A DNA stretch of 43,851 bases from Thermoproteota archaeon (GTDB lineage Archaea > Korarchaeota > Korarchaeia > Korarchaeales > Korarchaeaceae), in contig JALWYH010000103.1 of assembly GCA_027078475.1 (NCBI GenBank), positions 1-43,851 on the forward strand. The letters are read 5' to 3'. This document shows, one piece after another, positions 24,653-33,119 of this stretch. The translations under genes and the position numbers were made by a program. The notes under the pieces are model-generated. The model saw only the letters and a list, made by a program, of their open reading frames with translations. It did not search any database and was not told where the DNA came from. Each line of letters starts with the position of its first letter. Position 1 is the stretch's first letter.

Positions 24653-26350
24653 ATGGTCAGAATAGTTCGACCTTCCACCGGACTATACAAGATGCTGCTC
24701 AAATGGGTGACCGTCTCATCTATTGTCGGCTTCCTGACGGGATTGCTCGTGTCTCTGCTGGAGATATCGGTGCTGGACGCGTCGGAGTTCATGCTCAGAA
24801 GGATAGCCGAGAGCGGTTTCATATGGCTCGTGCCCGTGGTCCCCTTCATCGGGATAGCGGTGACCGGCTTCCTGAGGGACAGGTTCACCAAATTGCCGCA
24901 TCTCCATGGCACGGAAGAGGTACTGGATGCCTACCACTACAGAGATGGGGACATGGTCCTCATGGACGCACCAACCAAGACGGTGGGGGCCATACTCACG
25001 GTGGGATCGGGGGGCAGCGCCGGGCTGGAGGGCCCGAGCATACACATAGGTGGGGCGGTAGGTGCGGCCGTGAAGAGGCTAATGGACCGACTAGGAATAG
25101 AGGAGGACGGGAGGATCCTTCTGCTGACTGGGGCTGCCTCCGGGATGAGCGCCATATTCAAGGCTCCCCTCACCGGTCTCATGTTCGCGCTCGAGGTCCC
25201 ATACAAGGACGACATGGCCCATCAGGCGGTGGTGCCGGCGCTCATATCCTCGGTGGTCTCCTACCTTACCCTCATATCCATCTTGGGTGCCGAGCCCATA
25301 TTCAAGGCCTTCAAGCCCTTCGGTGAGGTTACGCTCTACGTGCTTGGTCTGGGCCTGCTCGAAGGGATCGTCATGGGGCTGTTCTCCGTCGTATTCGTTA
25401 GAACCGTCTCCCTAGTGGAGAAGGTTATGGAGGGGAAAAGCTTCACCCTCAGGGGAGTGATGGGTGGAGCCGCTGTGGGACTGCTGGCCATGCTGACCCT
25501 CTTCGCCACCGGAACTCTATATCCCTTCGGCCTCAGCTACGAGCTGGTCAAGCTGTCCTTCCAAGGGGGGGACAGCACGTTCTTCTTCAGCATGGCCGTT
25601 CTCAAGATGGTGGCGACTGCCCTAACCTTGGGGAGCGCGGGCATAGGGGGAGTGTTCATCCCCTCAATAGTGATAGGATCCACTCTAGGCTCCGCGATGA
25701 GCGCCATGGATCCGAACATGACGAGCCTGTTCGTCGCCCTCGGCATGTCCTCATTCCTCTCAGCGGCCTTCAAGACTCCATTGACGGCGGTATCCTTTGT
25801 CGCCGAGACGACAGGCTCAGAGGCCTATATCATCCCCGGGCTGGTGGCGTCCGCTGTGGCTTACATAATCTCGGGCAAGTACTCCCTCCCGAAGAATCAG
25901 AAAATAGTGGAGACCACCAAGATAGAGGAGCTGGAGAGAGTGAAGGTCAAGGAGCTCATGGTCCATCCTCCTCCGGTGCTCAGGGACGATCTAACGATAA
26001 AGGAGTTCTTCAACAAGTACTTCCTGAGGTATAGGGATCACTTCGTCTTCCCCGTCAAATCCAAAGATGGGAGGATAGTGGGCATCGTGGCCCTGAGGGA
26101 TGTCAACAGCGTGCCCACATCAGAGTGGGACAGGGTCAAGCTGATAGATATAGTGAGGAAGGTGGAGTTCCTCAACCCGGATGACAACCTGATGACGGCC
26201 CTAGACAAGATGTACGAGTTCGGGGTGTGCTGCCTGCCCGTCGTTGATCCGAAGAAGGGGGAGGTGGTGGGCGTGCTATCTGCCGACGCCGTGGTCATGT
26301 TCCTGGAGCAAAAGAGGAAGCTGAAGAAGTCGGCCCTGTTCCTGAGCTGA
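24653..26350 (+). CDS. ClC-family chloride channel/transporter with CBS domains
   Basis: The 565-residue membrane protein has a ClC core of about 430 residues. The selectivity-filter motifs are GSGGSAGLEGPSIHIGG, with Glu126 at the gating-glutamate position, and SAGIGGVFIPSIVIGS; GMSSFLSAAFKTPLTA follows. A C-terminal pair of CBS domains (about 445-565, VKELMVHPPPVL and IVRKVEFLNPDDNLMTALDKM) likely binds adenine nucleotides and regulates opening. It moves chloride, possibly with proton exchange. ATG 24653 is preferred over an upstream ATG at 24581, because it follows a GGAGGG and the upstream extension overlaps the TATA box. Confidence 0.92.
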   Translation: MVRIVRPSTGLYKMLLKWVTVSSIVGFLTGLLVSLLEISVLDASEFMLRRIAESGFIWLVPVVPFIGIAVTGFLRDRFTKLPHLHGTEEVLDAYHYRDGDMVLMDAPTKTVGAILTVGSGGSAGLEGPSIHIGGAVGAAVKRLMDRLGIEEDGRILLLTGAASGMSAIFKAPLTGLMFALEVPYKDDMAHQAVVPALISSVVSYLTLISILGAEPIFKAFKPFGEVTLYVLGLGLLEGIVMGLFSVVFVRTVSLVEKVMEGKSFTLRGVMGGAAVGLLAMLTLFATGTLYPFGLSYELVKLSFQGGDSTFFFSMAVLKMVATALTLGSAGIGGVFIPSIVIGSTLGSAMSAMDPNMTSLFVALGMSSFLSAAFKTPLTAVSFVAETTGSEAYIIPGLVASAVAYIISGKYSLPKNQKIVETTKIEELERVKVKELMVHPPPVLRDDLTIKEFFNKYFLRYRDHFVFPVKSKDGRIVGIVALRDVNSVPTSEWDRVKLIDIVRKVEFLNPDDNLMTALDKMYEFGVCCLPVVDPKKGEVVGVLSADAVVMFLEQKRKLKKSALFLS

Positions 26351-26375
26351 CTTTCTTCCCTTCTTTTCCTCTCCC
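26351..26375 (+). terminator. Pyrimidine-rich tract after the chloride channel gene
   Basis: A run of T and C with several TTT groups directly follows the stop codon, in the short gap before the convergent cysS stop. It is a plausible archaeal T-rich terminator. Confidence 0.35.
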
Positions 26376-26393
26376 TCCCACGTCTCTCGCCGC

Positions 26394-27815
26394 CTACCTC
26401 ATCATCCTCCACTTAGTTCCCTTGGGAGTGTCCTGTATCTCAATCCCCAGTTCCCTAAGTCGAGCCCTTATCTCGTCCGCCAAGTCATATTCCTTCCTGC
26501 TCCTTAGGTGAGATCTGACGTCTAGGAGCAGGGTTATCAGGCTCCTAATCATCGACTCGTCGTAGCCCAAGCCCACCCTGATGCCAAGGACCTCGAACAT
26601 GTCCTGGAATGTGGAGATCGCCTCATCCCTGGCAGCCCGTGTTAGCTGGCCGGAGATCTCGTAGTGGGCGTTCACCACCCTAACCAACTCAAACAGCTGT
26701 GCTAGAGCCTCGGCGGTGTTCAGATCATCCATCATCGAGGAGAAGAATCTCTCTCTAGTCGACCTGACCCCATTCAGGAACTCCCCCTCGGCCTCGGTCC
26801 CCTCATCCACCAAGTCCATGTCCATCAGGTTGGCGTACCCGTTGACTATCCTCTCGTAACTGTTCCTAGCTTGGTCGAGCAGCTCCCATCTGAAGTCAAT
26901 GGGAGAGCGGTAATGCCTGGAGAGCAGGAATATCCTTAGGGCGTTGGGATTGTATTGCCTTAGGGCCTCCCTTATGGTGATGAAGTTTCCCAGGGACTTG
27001 GACATCTTCTCCCCCTCCACCGTCAGCAGGCCCGTGTGGATCCAGTACTTGACGAAGGGCTTCACCCCAGTGTAGCTCTCTGCCTGCGCTATCTCGGCCT
27101 CGTGATGCGGGAAGGCCAGCTCTATGGCACCGCCGTGTATGTCGTACTGCTTCCCGAAGTGCTTTATCGAGATGGCGGTATCCTCTATGTGCCACCCCGG
27201 CCTACCGTAACCCCAGGGCGATTCCCAGCCGAATTCGTCTCGGGGTCTATTCCTCCATAGGGCGAAATCCCCGGGATTCCTCTTGGTCGGGTCAGGCTCT
27301 ATCCTGTGGACCCTCAGTTCCTCCGGCCTCTGGCCCGATAGCTTGCCGTAGTCGGGGAAAGTTGTAATATCGAAGTAGACGCCAGTCTCCGTAACGTAGG
27401 CGTGGCCCTTCTCCAGCAGCACTCTTATCTGCTCGAATATCTCCGGCAGGTAGTCCGAGGCCCTGGCGTACAGGTTGACGCTGGTGACGTTAAGGGCCTC
27501 CATGTCCTCATGATAGTAGCGCTCGAACTCTCTAGCAAGCTCCAGCGGATGCCTTCCCTCCTCTCTGGCCCTGTTAACTATCTTATCATCCACGTCAGTA
27601 ATGTTTTGGAGATAGAAGAGTGAGTAATCCATCTTCCTGAGAAACCTGGCCAGCGTGTCGTAGAACACGTAGGTCCTAGCGTGGCCAAGGTGGGAGTAGT
27701 CGTACACAGTGGGCCCGCACACGAACATGAAAACCCTCCTTCCTTGGAGGGGGATGAATCTCTCGAGGGAGCGGGAAAGTGTGTTGAAGACCCTTATCTC
27801 AGCAAAGGCCGTCAC
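26394..27815 (-). CDS. cysS: Cysteinyl-tRNA synthetase
   Basis: The 473-residue class I enzyme charges tRNA-Cys. The zinc site and HIGH region are FVCGPTVYDYSHLGHART. The other zinc ligands lie in RPGWHIEDTA and FPHHEAEIAQAE, and the KMSKS loop is GEKMSKSLGNF. The helical anticodon-binding domain follows from about residue 320. Length is normal. The GTG at 27815 is the first usable start before conserved sequence, with a GGTG about ten bases upstream. Presence of CysRS means the organism need not use the SepRS/SepCysS route. Confidence 0.97.
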   Translation of the reverse strand: MTAFAEIRVFNTLSRSLERFIPLQGRRVFMFVCGPTVYDYSHLGHARTYVFYDTLARFLRKMDYSLFYLQNITDVDDKIVNRAREEGRHPLELAREFERYYHEDMEALNVTSVNLYARASDYLPEIFEQIRVLLEKGHAYVTETGVYFDITTFPDYGKLSGQRPEELRVHRIEPDPTKRNPGDFALWRNRPRDEFGWESPWGYGRPGWHIEDTAISIKHFGKQYDIHGGAIELAFPHHEAEIAQAESYTGVKPFVKYWIHTGLLTVEGEKMSKSLGNFITIREALRQYNPNALRIFLLSRHYRSPIDFRWELLDQARNSYERIVNGYANLMDMDLVDEGTEAEGEFLNGVRSTRERFFSSMMDDLNTAEALAQLFELVRVVNAHYEISGQLTRAARDEAISTFQDMFEVLGIRVGLGYDESMIRSLITLLLDVRSHLRSRKEYDLADEIRARLRELGIEIQDTPKGTKWRMMR

Positions 27816-27850
27816 CCATGGGCAGCACCTGTCCCACAGAGGGCCGGTCT

Positions 27851-27860
27851 CTTAAAAATG
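27851..27860 (-). promoter_or_regulatory. TATA box of cysS
   Basis: The minus-strand CATTTTTAAG predicts a start site near 27830, about 15 bases before the GTG. Confidence 0.5.
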
Positions 27861-27899
27861 TTGAGAGCCTTGGGCGCGTCGAGGGCACGCCCAAGGAGG

Positions 27900-28346
27900 T
27901 CAGGGCTTGGCGGGAGGGTACTTGCTGGTGTCCTCGTAGTACCACATCACAGTCTCCTTGTCTGAGAGGACGTACTTGTCCGCTGCCACAGGACCGAGGG
28001 TCCAGCCGGTCGAGGGGTTCCAGGTCCACCACATCCAGTAGTAAGGCTTGTCGTTCTTCACGCCGTTAATTGAGTTAACAAAGGCACCCATCCCGGGGTA
28101 GATGGTGTAGTTCACTTCAGCAACCGACTTGGTGGCGTCGAGCAAGGTGCTGCCCTTGGCTACTTGGGTGGAGTTGTGCCATTCCACCCTTCCATCCTTG
28201 TACTTGAAGCCTATGTTCACGGTTATGGTCTCTCCCTCGGTCTGCTTGGCCTGCAGCAGGGAACTGTTGATATACAGGGATGTGGCAACAACCGCCCAAG
28301 CCAAGAAGATTATAGTAGCTGCTTTCCAGAGCTTATCGCCCATCAT
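27900..28346 (-). CDS. Exported DUF4430 protein
   Basis: The 148-residue product has an N-terminal hydrophobic signal or anchor (about 8-26). A DUF4430-like beta domain follows, covering STLLDATKSVAEVNYTIYPG, FVNSINGVKNDKPYYWMWWT and VLSDKETVMWYYED. This fold is related to the C-terminal domain of cobalamin carriers and to secreted binding modules, but a cobalamin role is not shown here. Two ATG codons occur in tandem; the second (28343) has better spacing from GGTGAT. The gene diverges from the DUF4443 regulator, and a 19-bp palindrome covers its predicted transcription start. Confidence 0.8.
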   Translation of the reverse strand: MMGDKLWKAATIIFLAWAVVATSLYINSSLLQAKQTEGETITVNIGFKYKDGRVEWHNSTQVAKGSTLLDATKSVAEVNYTIYPGMGAFVNSINGVKNDKPYYWMWWTWNPSTGWTLGPVAADKYVLSDKETVMWYYEDTSKYPPAKP

Positions 28347-28352
28347 ATCACC

Positions 28353-28371
28353 TGGATGGATTATCCATCCA
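28353..28371. promoter_or_regulatory. Perfect 19-bp palindrome, candidate operator
   Basis: TGGATGGA and TCCATCCA flank a TTA spacer with no mismatch. It lies between the divergent DUF4430 and DUF4443-regulator genes, over the predicted minus-strand start site (about 28357) and ribosome site and next to the shared TATA box. A dimeric winged-helix regulator such as the neighbouring gene product is the obvious candidate to bind it. Confidence 0.65.
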
Positions 28372-28373
28372 AT

Positions 28374-28392
28374 AACCTATTTAATAAAGGTT
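28374..28392. promoter_or_regulatory. Shared bidirectional TATA element
   Basis: AACCT and AGGTT flank an ATTTAATAA core at 28379-28387. The core centre is 29 bases before the ATG at 28412 on the plus strand. On the minus strand it places a start near 28357, a dozen bases before the DUF4430 ATG codons. One TATA box seems to serve both genes. Confidence 0.55.
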
Positions 28393-28411
28393 GTGAGATG
28401 AGGTCCGGGCT

Positions 28412-29026
28412 ATGTTGAGGGTGCTGGAGGAGCTGGAATCTGCTGTGAGAAGGCTTCCCGGTCCAACTCCAAATTTCAACCTGATTCACGCGGTCATGCT
28501 CCTCATGATACTGGAAGGAGGGGCGATGGGCAGGAAGAGGATATCGGAGGTCATGGGGATCGGAGAGGGAACCGCCAGGAGCCTAATATCGAGGTTGAGG
28601 GAGTCCGGATACGTCGAAGTGGACAGGACAGGCTGTCGTCTCAGTAGAAGGGGAAGGAGAGAGCTCAGGGAACTCAGGAGGCACCTGCTGGGCCCCCGCG
28701 AGGTGGTGCTGAGTGAGCTCCACAGGGGTGGAGTGGTCGTCTTCATGGTCAGGAGAGCGGGGTTGAAGCCGATGAATGTGGTGGAACTCAGGGATGAGGC
28801 TGTGAGGGCCGGTGGCAGGGGCGCCATTATCCTGCTCCACATGGATGGAAAACTGGTTTTCCCGGAGACCATGGAACCCGTCGGGAAGTACGGACGGAAT
28901 GACGAGCTGACTCTGAAGGAGGCGCTGGATCCCGGCGACGGCGACATCCTAGTTATAGGGCTAGGCGATTCTCCGAGGGAGGCCAAGATGGCCGCGCTCG
29001 CGGTCAGCCTAGTCATGTTGAGATGA
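28412..29026 (+). CDS. DUF4443 winged-helix transcriptional regulator
   Basis: The 204-residue product has an N-terminal winged helix-turn-helix (about 17-85). Its RISEVMGIGEGTARSLISRL and ESGYVEVDRTGCRLSRRGRREL segments are characteristic of the archaeal DUF4443 family. The C-terminal half (about 95-204) is an alpha/beta domain with GAIILLHMDGKLVFPE and DILVIGLGDSPREA that may sense a ligand. The gene is predicted to be leaderless from the shared TATA box. The adjoining palindrome suggests local control of the DUF4430 gene and perhaps autoregulation. The ligand is unknown. Confidence 0.85.
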   Translation: MLRVLEELESAVRRLPGPTPNFNLIHAVMLLMILEGGAMGRKRISEVMGIGEGTARSLISRLRESGYVEVDRTGCRLSRRGRRELRELRRHLLGPREVVLSELHRGGVVVFMVRRAGLKPMNVVELRDEAVRAGGRGAIILLHMDGKLVFPETMEPVGKYGRNDELTLKEALDPGDGDILVIGLGDSPREAKMAALAVSLVMLR

Positions 29027-29112
29027 TCCGCTCGTCTGACCATACCATAAAAATCATAAATTAAGGAAAAGGTAATAATTAAGTAGAAGGTTAAGTAAAA
29101 TGGGCTGATAAC

Positions 29113-30801
29113 TTGATCAGACGAGCCCTCATCCTCGTTTTACTACTGACCCTACTCCCTCTCTCGGGCGAGCCGCGCACATCGGCCCAGCCTCAGGGGT
29201 TTTCCATGCAAGTAAGAGCCGTGTCCGACTCATACGTGGCCCAAGATAACCCCAACTGGAGGGCTGGTAAGGAGGATCTCCTGATCATAGGCTACTCTGA
29301 GTACTTCTCCCAGCATGATTGCCACTTCGCCCCTGGAGGCGGGTATTACAAGAAGAGGGTTGTATGCACGCAGGAGTACAGGGTCGGGAGCCGGAGGAAC
29401 ATACTGGTACACTTCGACCTCAGCCCAATCCCCCCGGGATCCGAGGTGTTGGAGGCCATCCTTAGGCTCCACGCCCATACACCCTTGGACATCCTGCCCG
29501 TGAAGGTATACGGGCTGACGGAGTGCTTCAGGGAAGATGAGGTGACCTGGCTCAACAGGAATTCCTCCAGCATGTGGACTCAAGGGGGAGGTACTCATGA
29601 GAAGACGAAGCTGGATTCAGGTGATCTGGGGAAGTTCAAGAACGAGGTGGAGTTCCACACCTTCAACGCGACCGATTACTACAGGAGGGTTCTTTCAGGG
29701 AATGCAAAGAACTGCGGGATAGTCATCATGCCAGATCCGGGAGTCTATCCGGGCCCGAGGGAGAAGACTGTGGACATCTGCGATATGAACGGGGAGTGCC
29801 AGCGCATATACAGGGACGGCTTCAAGGAGTACCTCCTGAACAAGAGAACCGAGTATTACGCTAAATTCTACAGCAAGGAGCTCGCTCTGAAGGATAACGT
29901 CTCCAAGTACATTCCCACGCTCTTAATAAAGTTCAGGGGTCCCACAATTGAGCTGGTAGGACGACCGTCCAGCGTTGAGGTTCATCCCGGCGAGGAGGTC
30001 GCCGTAGACCTGATCCTGAACGGCAGCTACTCCGGCAATCTCTCCCTCCAGTTCGAGGTCCCTGAGGGGATAACAGCTACTCTAGGCGGGCCGGTATCCA
30101 TGGGCTCCTCAGTGAAGGTGATCCTGAAGGTTGGGGAGGAGGTGCCGCCCGGAGAGTACTCCTTCATGGTGATCCCGGTGGTTGAGGGATACAACACCTC
30201 GTACTTCAGGATCCGGGAGTTCTGGGGGGAGGTGGCGGTGAAGGAGAAGTCGGCCAAGCGGACCGATCACTTCCTGATGCTGCCCCAGCTCACTAAGGTG
30301 GATCTGAGCCCAGGAGGGGTGACCAGCTTCAAGCTCTCCCTCGTACCGAGGGGTAAGTTCTGGGCCAAGGTGCACTTAGATTACGAGGCTCCAGAGTGGA
30401 TGGAGGTCACCTTCGAGCCGGAAGAGGAAACTCCCAGCTTCTCTTCGATTGTGAGGCTCAAGGTGAGCAGTGATGCCCCTCTGGGAACCCACGAGCTTGT
30501 CCTAACCGGTGAGGGCGGAGGGGTGTCGAGGAACGTCACCATAAGGGTCGTGATAACCGCCCCCAAGGGGACGACGGCGCCGGTGACCACCACGACCACC
30601 GGGAGAGTTACTAGCTCAGGGGTGACCAAGTCCGAGACGTCCACGCCAATGACCAGTCCGCAGTATACCACCCCGAAGACGGCGCCGGTGACCACCACGG
30701 TCGTGGAGGAGGGAGGTGTGCCTCTCTCCCTCCTGCTGGCGATCGCGGCAGTCGCAGTTGTGGTTGTCATGGCAGCGGCGTTCCTGCTGAGGAGAAGGTA
30801 A
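29113..30801 (+). CDS. Cell-surface DNRLRE-like protein with stalk and C-terminal anchor
   Basis: The 562-residue product has a signal peptide (about 1-26). A DNRLRE-like beta domain follows (about 30-275: VRAVSDSYVAQDNPNW, ILVHFDLSPIPPGSEVLEAIL, VKVYGLTECF, VTWLNR, LLIKFRG), with several cysteines that may pair. Two Ig-like domains come next (about 276-375 and 390-480), then a Thr/Ser/Pro-rich stalk (485-535), one membrane helix and an RRR stop. It is a classic archaeal surface protein, related in its first domain to the one at 2588-4177. TTG at 29113 is the start; AT-rich upstream sequence holds possible TATA boxes (AATAATTAAG near 29078). Confidence 0.8.
   Translation: MIRRALILVLLLTLLPLSGEPRTSAQPQGFSMQVRAVSDSYVAQDNPNWRAGKEDLLIIGYSEYFSQHDCHFAPGGGYYKKRVVCTQEYRVGSRRNILVHFDLSPIPPGSEVLEAILRLHAHTPLDILPVKVYGLTECFREDEVTWLNRNSSSMWTQGGGTHEKTKLDSGDLGKFKNEVEFHTFNATDYYRRVLSGNAKNCGIVIMPDPGVYPGPREKTVDICDMNGECQRIYRDGFKEYLLNKRTEYYAKFYSKELALKDNVSKYIPTLLIKFRGPTIELVGRPSSVEVHPGEEVAVDLILNGSYSGNLSLQFEVPEGITATLGGPVSMGSSVKVILKVGEEVPPGEYSFMVIPVVEGYNTSYFRIREFWGEVAVKEKSAKRTDHFLMLPQLTKVDLSPGGVTSFKLSLVPRGKFWAKVHLDYEAPEWMEVTFEPEEETPSFSSIVRLKVSSDAPLGTHELVLTGEGGGVSRNVTIRVVITAPKGTTAPVTTTTTGRVTSSGVTKSETSTPMTSPQYTTPKTAPVTTTVVEEGGVPLSLLLAIAAVAVVVVMAAAFLLRRR
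30573..30699 (+). repeat. 22-base direct repeat in the stalk region
   Basis: The same 22 bases occur at 30573-30594 and 30678-30699, encoding the threonine-rich phrase TAPVTTT twice. This looks like repeat expansion within the stalk of the surface protein rather than a mobile element. Confidence 0.7.
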
Positions 30802-30856
30802 TTTAGGAGGGAATAAAGCTAATCAGAGAGCCCCTCCTCCCCCACTTACCCCTTCC

Positions 30857-30865
30857 TTTTATTTT
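30857..30865 (+). promoter_or_regulatory. TATA box of the cysteine-synthase-like gene
   Basis: The TTTTATTTT tract is centred about 25 bases before the ATG at 30885; leaderless start predicted. Confidence 0.55.
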
Positions 30866-30884
30866 TCTCGGTTCCTCCTAGAGC

Positions 30885-31751
30885 ATGCCCGAGCTCTGGG
30901 AGCAGGTGGGGAATACCCCCGTGGCCGAGGTAGACGGCATCCTCTTCAAGCTGGAATACCTTAATCCAGGTGGGAGCCACAAGGACAGGATGGCAGTGTC
31001 CATGCTGCTGGACTTAGTGGATAGGAAGGGGAGGGGAGGGGCCATAGTCGAGGCCACTGCCGGGAGCACAGGGGTGGCCCTCTCGCTCTACGGCAGTCTG
31101 ATGGGTTTTGAAGTGTATATAGCCGCCAAGGAGACGGCGAGTCCCGTCAAGCTGGCCCTCATGAAGAGGCTCGGTGCCCAAGTCATTCTCTGCCCCGAGG
31201 TCCCCCCAGAGGATCCCAGGAGCATACACTCAGTGGCGATGAGGATAGAGAAGGAGAAGGGAGCTCATTTTCTCATGCAGGACTCCAATCCCGCCAATCC
31301 CAAGGGGCAGGAGAGGCTGGCGAGGGAGATCATGGAACAGGTTGGCAGGGTCGATGTGTTCGTCATGGGTGTGGGGACCGGGGGAACGATATCGGCCGTT
31401 GGCAGAGCTCTCAAGAAGGAGTACGACACAAAGGTTGTGGCCGTGACCCCGGTGGGATCGGAGTTAGCCAAGAGGTTCGGTCTTCATGGGGAGTTCGAGG
31501 GGGGTATTGACGGATACGATTCCTTCCACATACCCGAGAACTTGGACCTCTCCGTGATAGATGAGGTGTTCACAGTGAGCCCCGAGGATGCCATTTCCTG
31601 GGCCAGGAGACTCTCCAGCAGGAGAATCCTCGGCGGTATGTCATCGGGTGCGCATTATATGGCTGCCATCAACGCGCTGAGGAAGTACGGGGGCAGGGTA
31701 GTGACGGTCGCAGCGGATCATCTCCTCTTCCATCCCGGCATATTGGAATAG
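30885..31751 (+). CDS. PLP-dependent enzyme, cysteine synthase/threonine synthase family
   Basis: The 288-residue fold-type II PLP enzyme carries the lysine in LNPGGSHKDRMAVSM, a substrate-loop ATAGSTGVALS (usually TSGNTG, so Asn is replaced by Ser), a phosphate-binding GVGTGGTISAVG and the C-terminal GGMSSGAHYMAA serine. The closest match is O-acetylserine sulfhydrylase/cysteine synthase, though it is somewhat short and the altered loop leaves room for another amino-acid substrate. It follows the surface-protein gene but has its own promoter. Confidence 0.85.
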   Translation: MPELWEQVGNTPVAEVDGILFKLEYLNPGGSHKDRMAVSMLLDLVDRKGRGGAIVEATAGSTGVALSLYGSLMGFEVYIAAKETASPVKLALMKRLGAQVILCPEVPPEDPRSIHSVAMRIEKEKGAHFLMQDSNPANPKGQERLAREIMEQVGRVDVFVMGVGTGGTISAVGRALKKEYDTKVVAVTPVGSELAKRFGLHGEFEGGIDGYDSFHIPENLDLSVIDEVFTVSPEDAISWARRLSSRRILGGMSSGAHYMAAINALRKYGGRVVTVAADHLLFHPGILE

Positions 31752-31768
31752 TTCGGATTCTTCCGAAC
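31751..31768 (+). terminator. Hairpin at the stop of the cysteine-synthase-like gene
   Basis: GTTCGGA and TCCGAAC form a perfect 7-bp stem with a TTCT loop, beginning on the last base of the stop codon. It could help end the transcript; it also sits 12 bases before the TATA box of the next gene and could instead be an operator. Confidence 0.45.
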
Positions 31769-31780
31769 CTTATCCACTCA

Positions 31781-31788
31781 CTTTTTAG
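31781..31788 (+). promoter_or_regulatory. TATA box of the DUF4349 gene
   Basis: CTTTTTAG lies about 33 bases before the ATG at 31818, with a purine-rich AGGGGATGA ribosome site between. Confidence 0.45.
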
Positions 31789-31817
31789 GGGCTTACCGGG
31801 GAGCATCAGGGGATGAA

Positions 31818-32693
31818 ATGGACAGGAAATTCGCCTTAGTCGCAATCCTATTCGCGATCCTGGTGGTAGCCGGTTATCTATACTATCCCTACGTGGTCGA
31901 ACCCGGCAAGCTTGGAGAGGTCCCGCCCGGGATGAAGGGAAGATTTGAGGCCCTCCCCCCGGCGACTGTTCGAACAACTGCCACAACTAGGGCCATGACC
32001 AAGGCCGGAGAATACGGTGGAACGACATATATACCATACAATCTCGCCGGGATGATCAGAAAGGTATCGGTAACCGTCACGATCTCGCTTGAGGTGGATG
32101 ATGTCAGGAGGGCGGCAAGCAAGGTGGAGGAGCTGGCCTACTCTCTGGGAGGATACGTCCAGCACTCCAGTATCACAGGGGAGAGGGGCTATCTGACGAT
32201 CAAGGTACCGAAGGCGGACTTAGAGACCGCCCTCTCCCGGATAAGGTCGCTGGGAGACGTCAAGCGCGAGGAGATGAACACGGTGGATCTCACTGATGCG
32301 ATAGTCGATCTGGATGCAAGACTTAGAAACGCCAGGGCAGAGGAGAAGAGGCTTCTGGATTTAATGAGCAAGGCTGAAAATGTCAGAGACCTAATCGAGA
32401 TTGAGGAGAGGCTCTCCGCTGTGAGAGAGAGGATAGAGAGGCTACAGGCTGTTAAGGAGAGAATGGAGAGGAGGGTGGACTATGCAACGATAAACATCGA
32501 CCTGAGGAGGAGGGGTGTCTCCGCTCATGGCGAGAGCTTCTTTGACAAGATACTTCGCGATGCCGAGAGGGCGCTCCTGGGCTCCATCTACATCTTGGTT
32601 GTGGGCGCGGCCTTCCTAGTGGTGCCCACCATCTTGGCGGTCCTAGTGTGGGTCACCTACAGGAGGCTGGCTGCCGAGAGGCCCGGTGGATGA
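31818..32693 (+). CDS. DUF4349 membrane protein
   Basis: The 291-residue protein has an N-terminal hydrophobic anchor (about 6-24) and a Thr-rich linker. From about residue 75 runs a DUF4349 domain: KVSVTVTISLEVDDVRRAA, LGGYVQHSSITG, YLTIKVPKADLETALSRI, then a coiled coil with DLDARLRNARAEEKRLLDLM and IEERLSAVRERIERLQAVK, ending in VDYATINIDLRR. A second membrane helix near 255-280 precedes a short basic tail. The family is membrane-anchored and widespread but of unclear function. Confidence 0.87.
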   Translation: MDRKFALVAILFAILVVAGYLYYPYVVEPGKLGEVPPGMKGRFEALPPATVRTTATTRAMTKAGEYGGTTYIPYNLAGMIRKVSVTVTISLEVDDVRRAASKVEELAYSLGGYVQHSSITGERGYLTIKVPKADLETALSRIRSLGDVKREEMNTVDLTDAIVDLDARLRNARAEEKRLLDLMSKAENVRDLIEIEERLSAVRERIERLQAVKERMERRVDYATINIDLRRRGVSAHGESFFDKILRDAERALLGSIYILVVGAAFLVVPTILAVLVWVTYRRLAAERPGG

Positions 32694-33119
32694 ATTCACG
32701 ACGGACGGAGTTCAGTAAAAGTATTGATCCCATTCTTTGTCATATTTTTTACCAAAACCTCTTATGTCTCGTGATCATTCCCTCAACCTGTCACCCTGTC
32801 GGGAGACGAGTCCCACACTAAGGAGCTTCCTCGCTCGGTGACCCATCCCTTTCCTCCCTCCAGAGGTGTGCAGTCAATGCTACACCCCTTTGACAACATT
32901 ACACGAGTGAGATCGTCCCCCGACCTAATGACGGTGGATCGCCTCCCCAGCTGGAAATGTTAACATATTTTCTGGAATTCGCCGGTCGTCAATTTATTTT
33001 AATTGATGCCTGGAAGGAGCCCGCTTATAGCCTCATTCATACTTTTACCGTAAATTTTAAGAGTATCAGGGGAGGGAATACCGCTAGGCTCCCTAAGAAG
33101 CCCTAAGAGGGGTGAGCAA
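32694..33119. other. 426-base gap before the Liv operon, no gene seen
   Basis: No convincing coding frame lies here. It contains a possible TATA box (ATATTTTTTACC, 32741-32752), a hairpin at 32865-32886 (GGTGT-GCA, loop GTCAA, TGC-T-ACACC with one bulged T), the 10-base palindrome ATGTTAACAT at 32957-32966, an inverted repeat TCAATT/AATTGA at 32989-33006, and the probable Liv TATA box TAAATTTTAAGAG near 33051-33063. The leader also repeats CCCTAAG twice just before the ribosome site GGGGTGA. A small RNA or a multi-site control region is possible. Confidence 0.5.
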
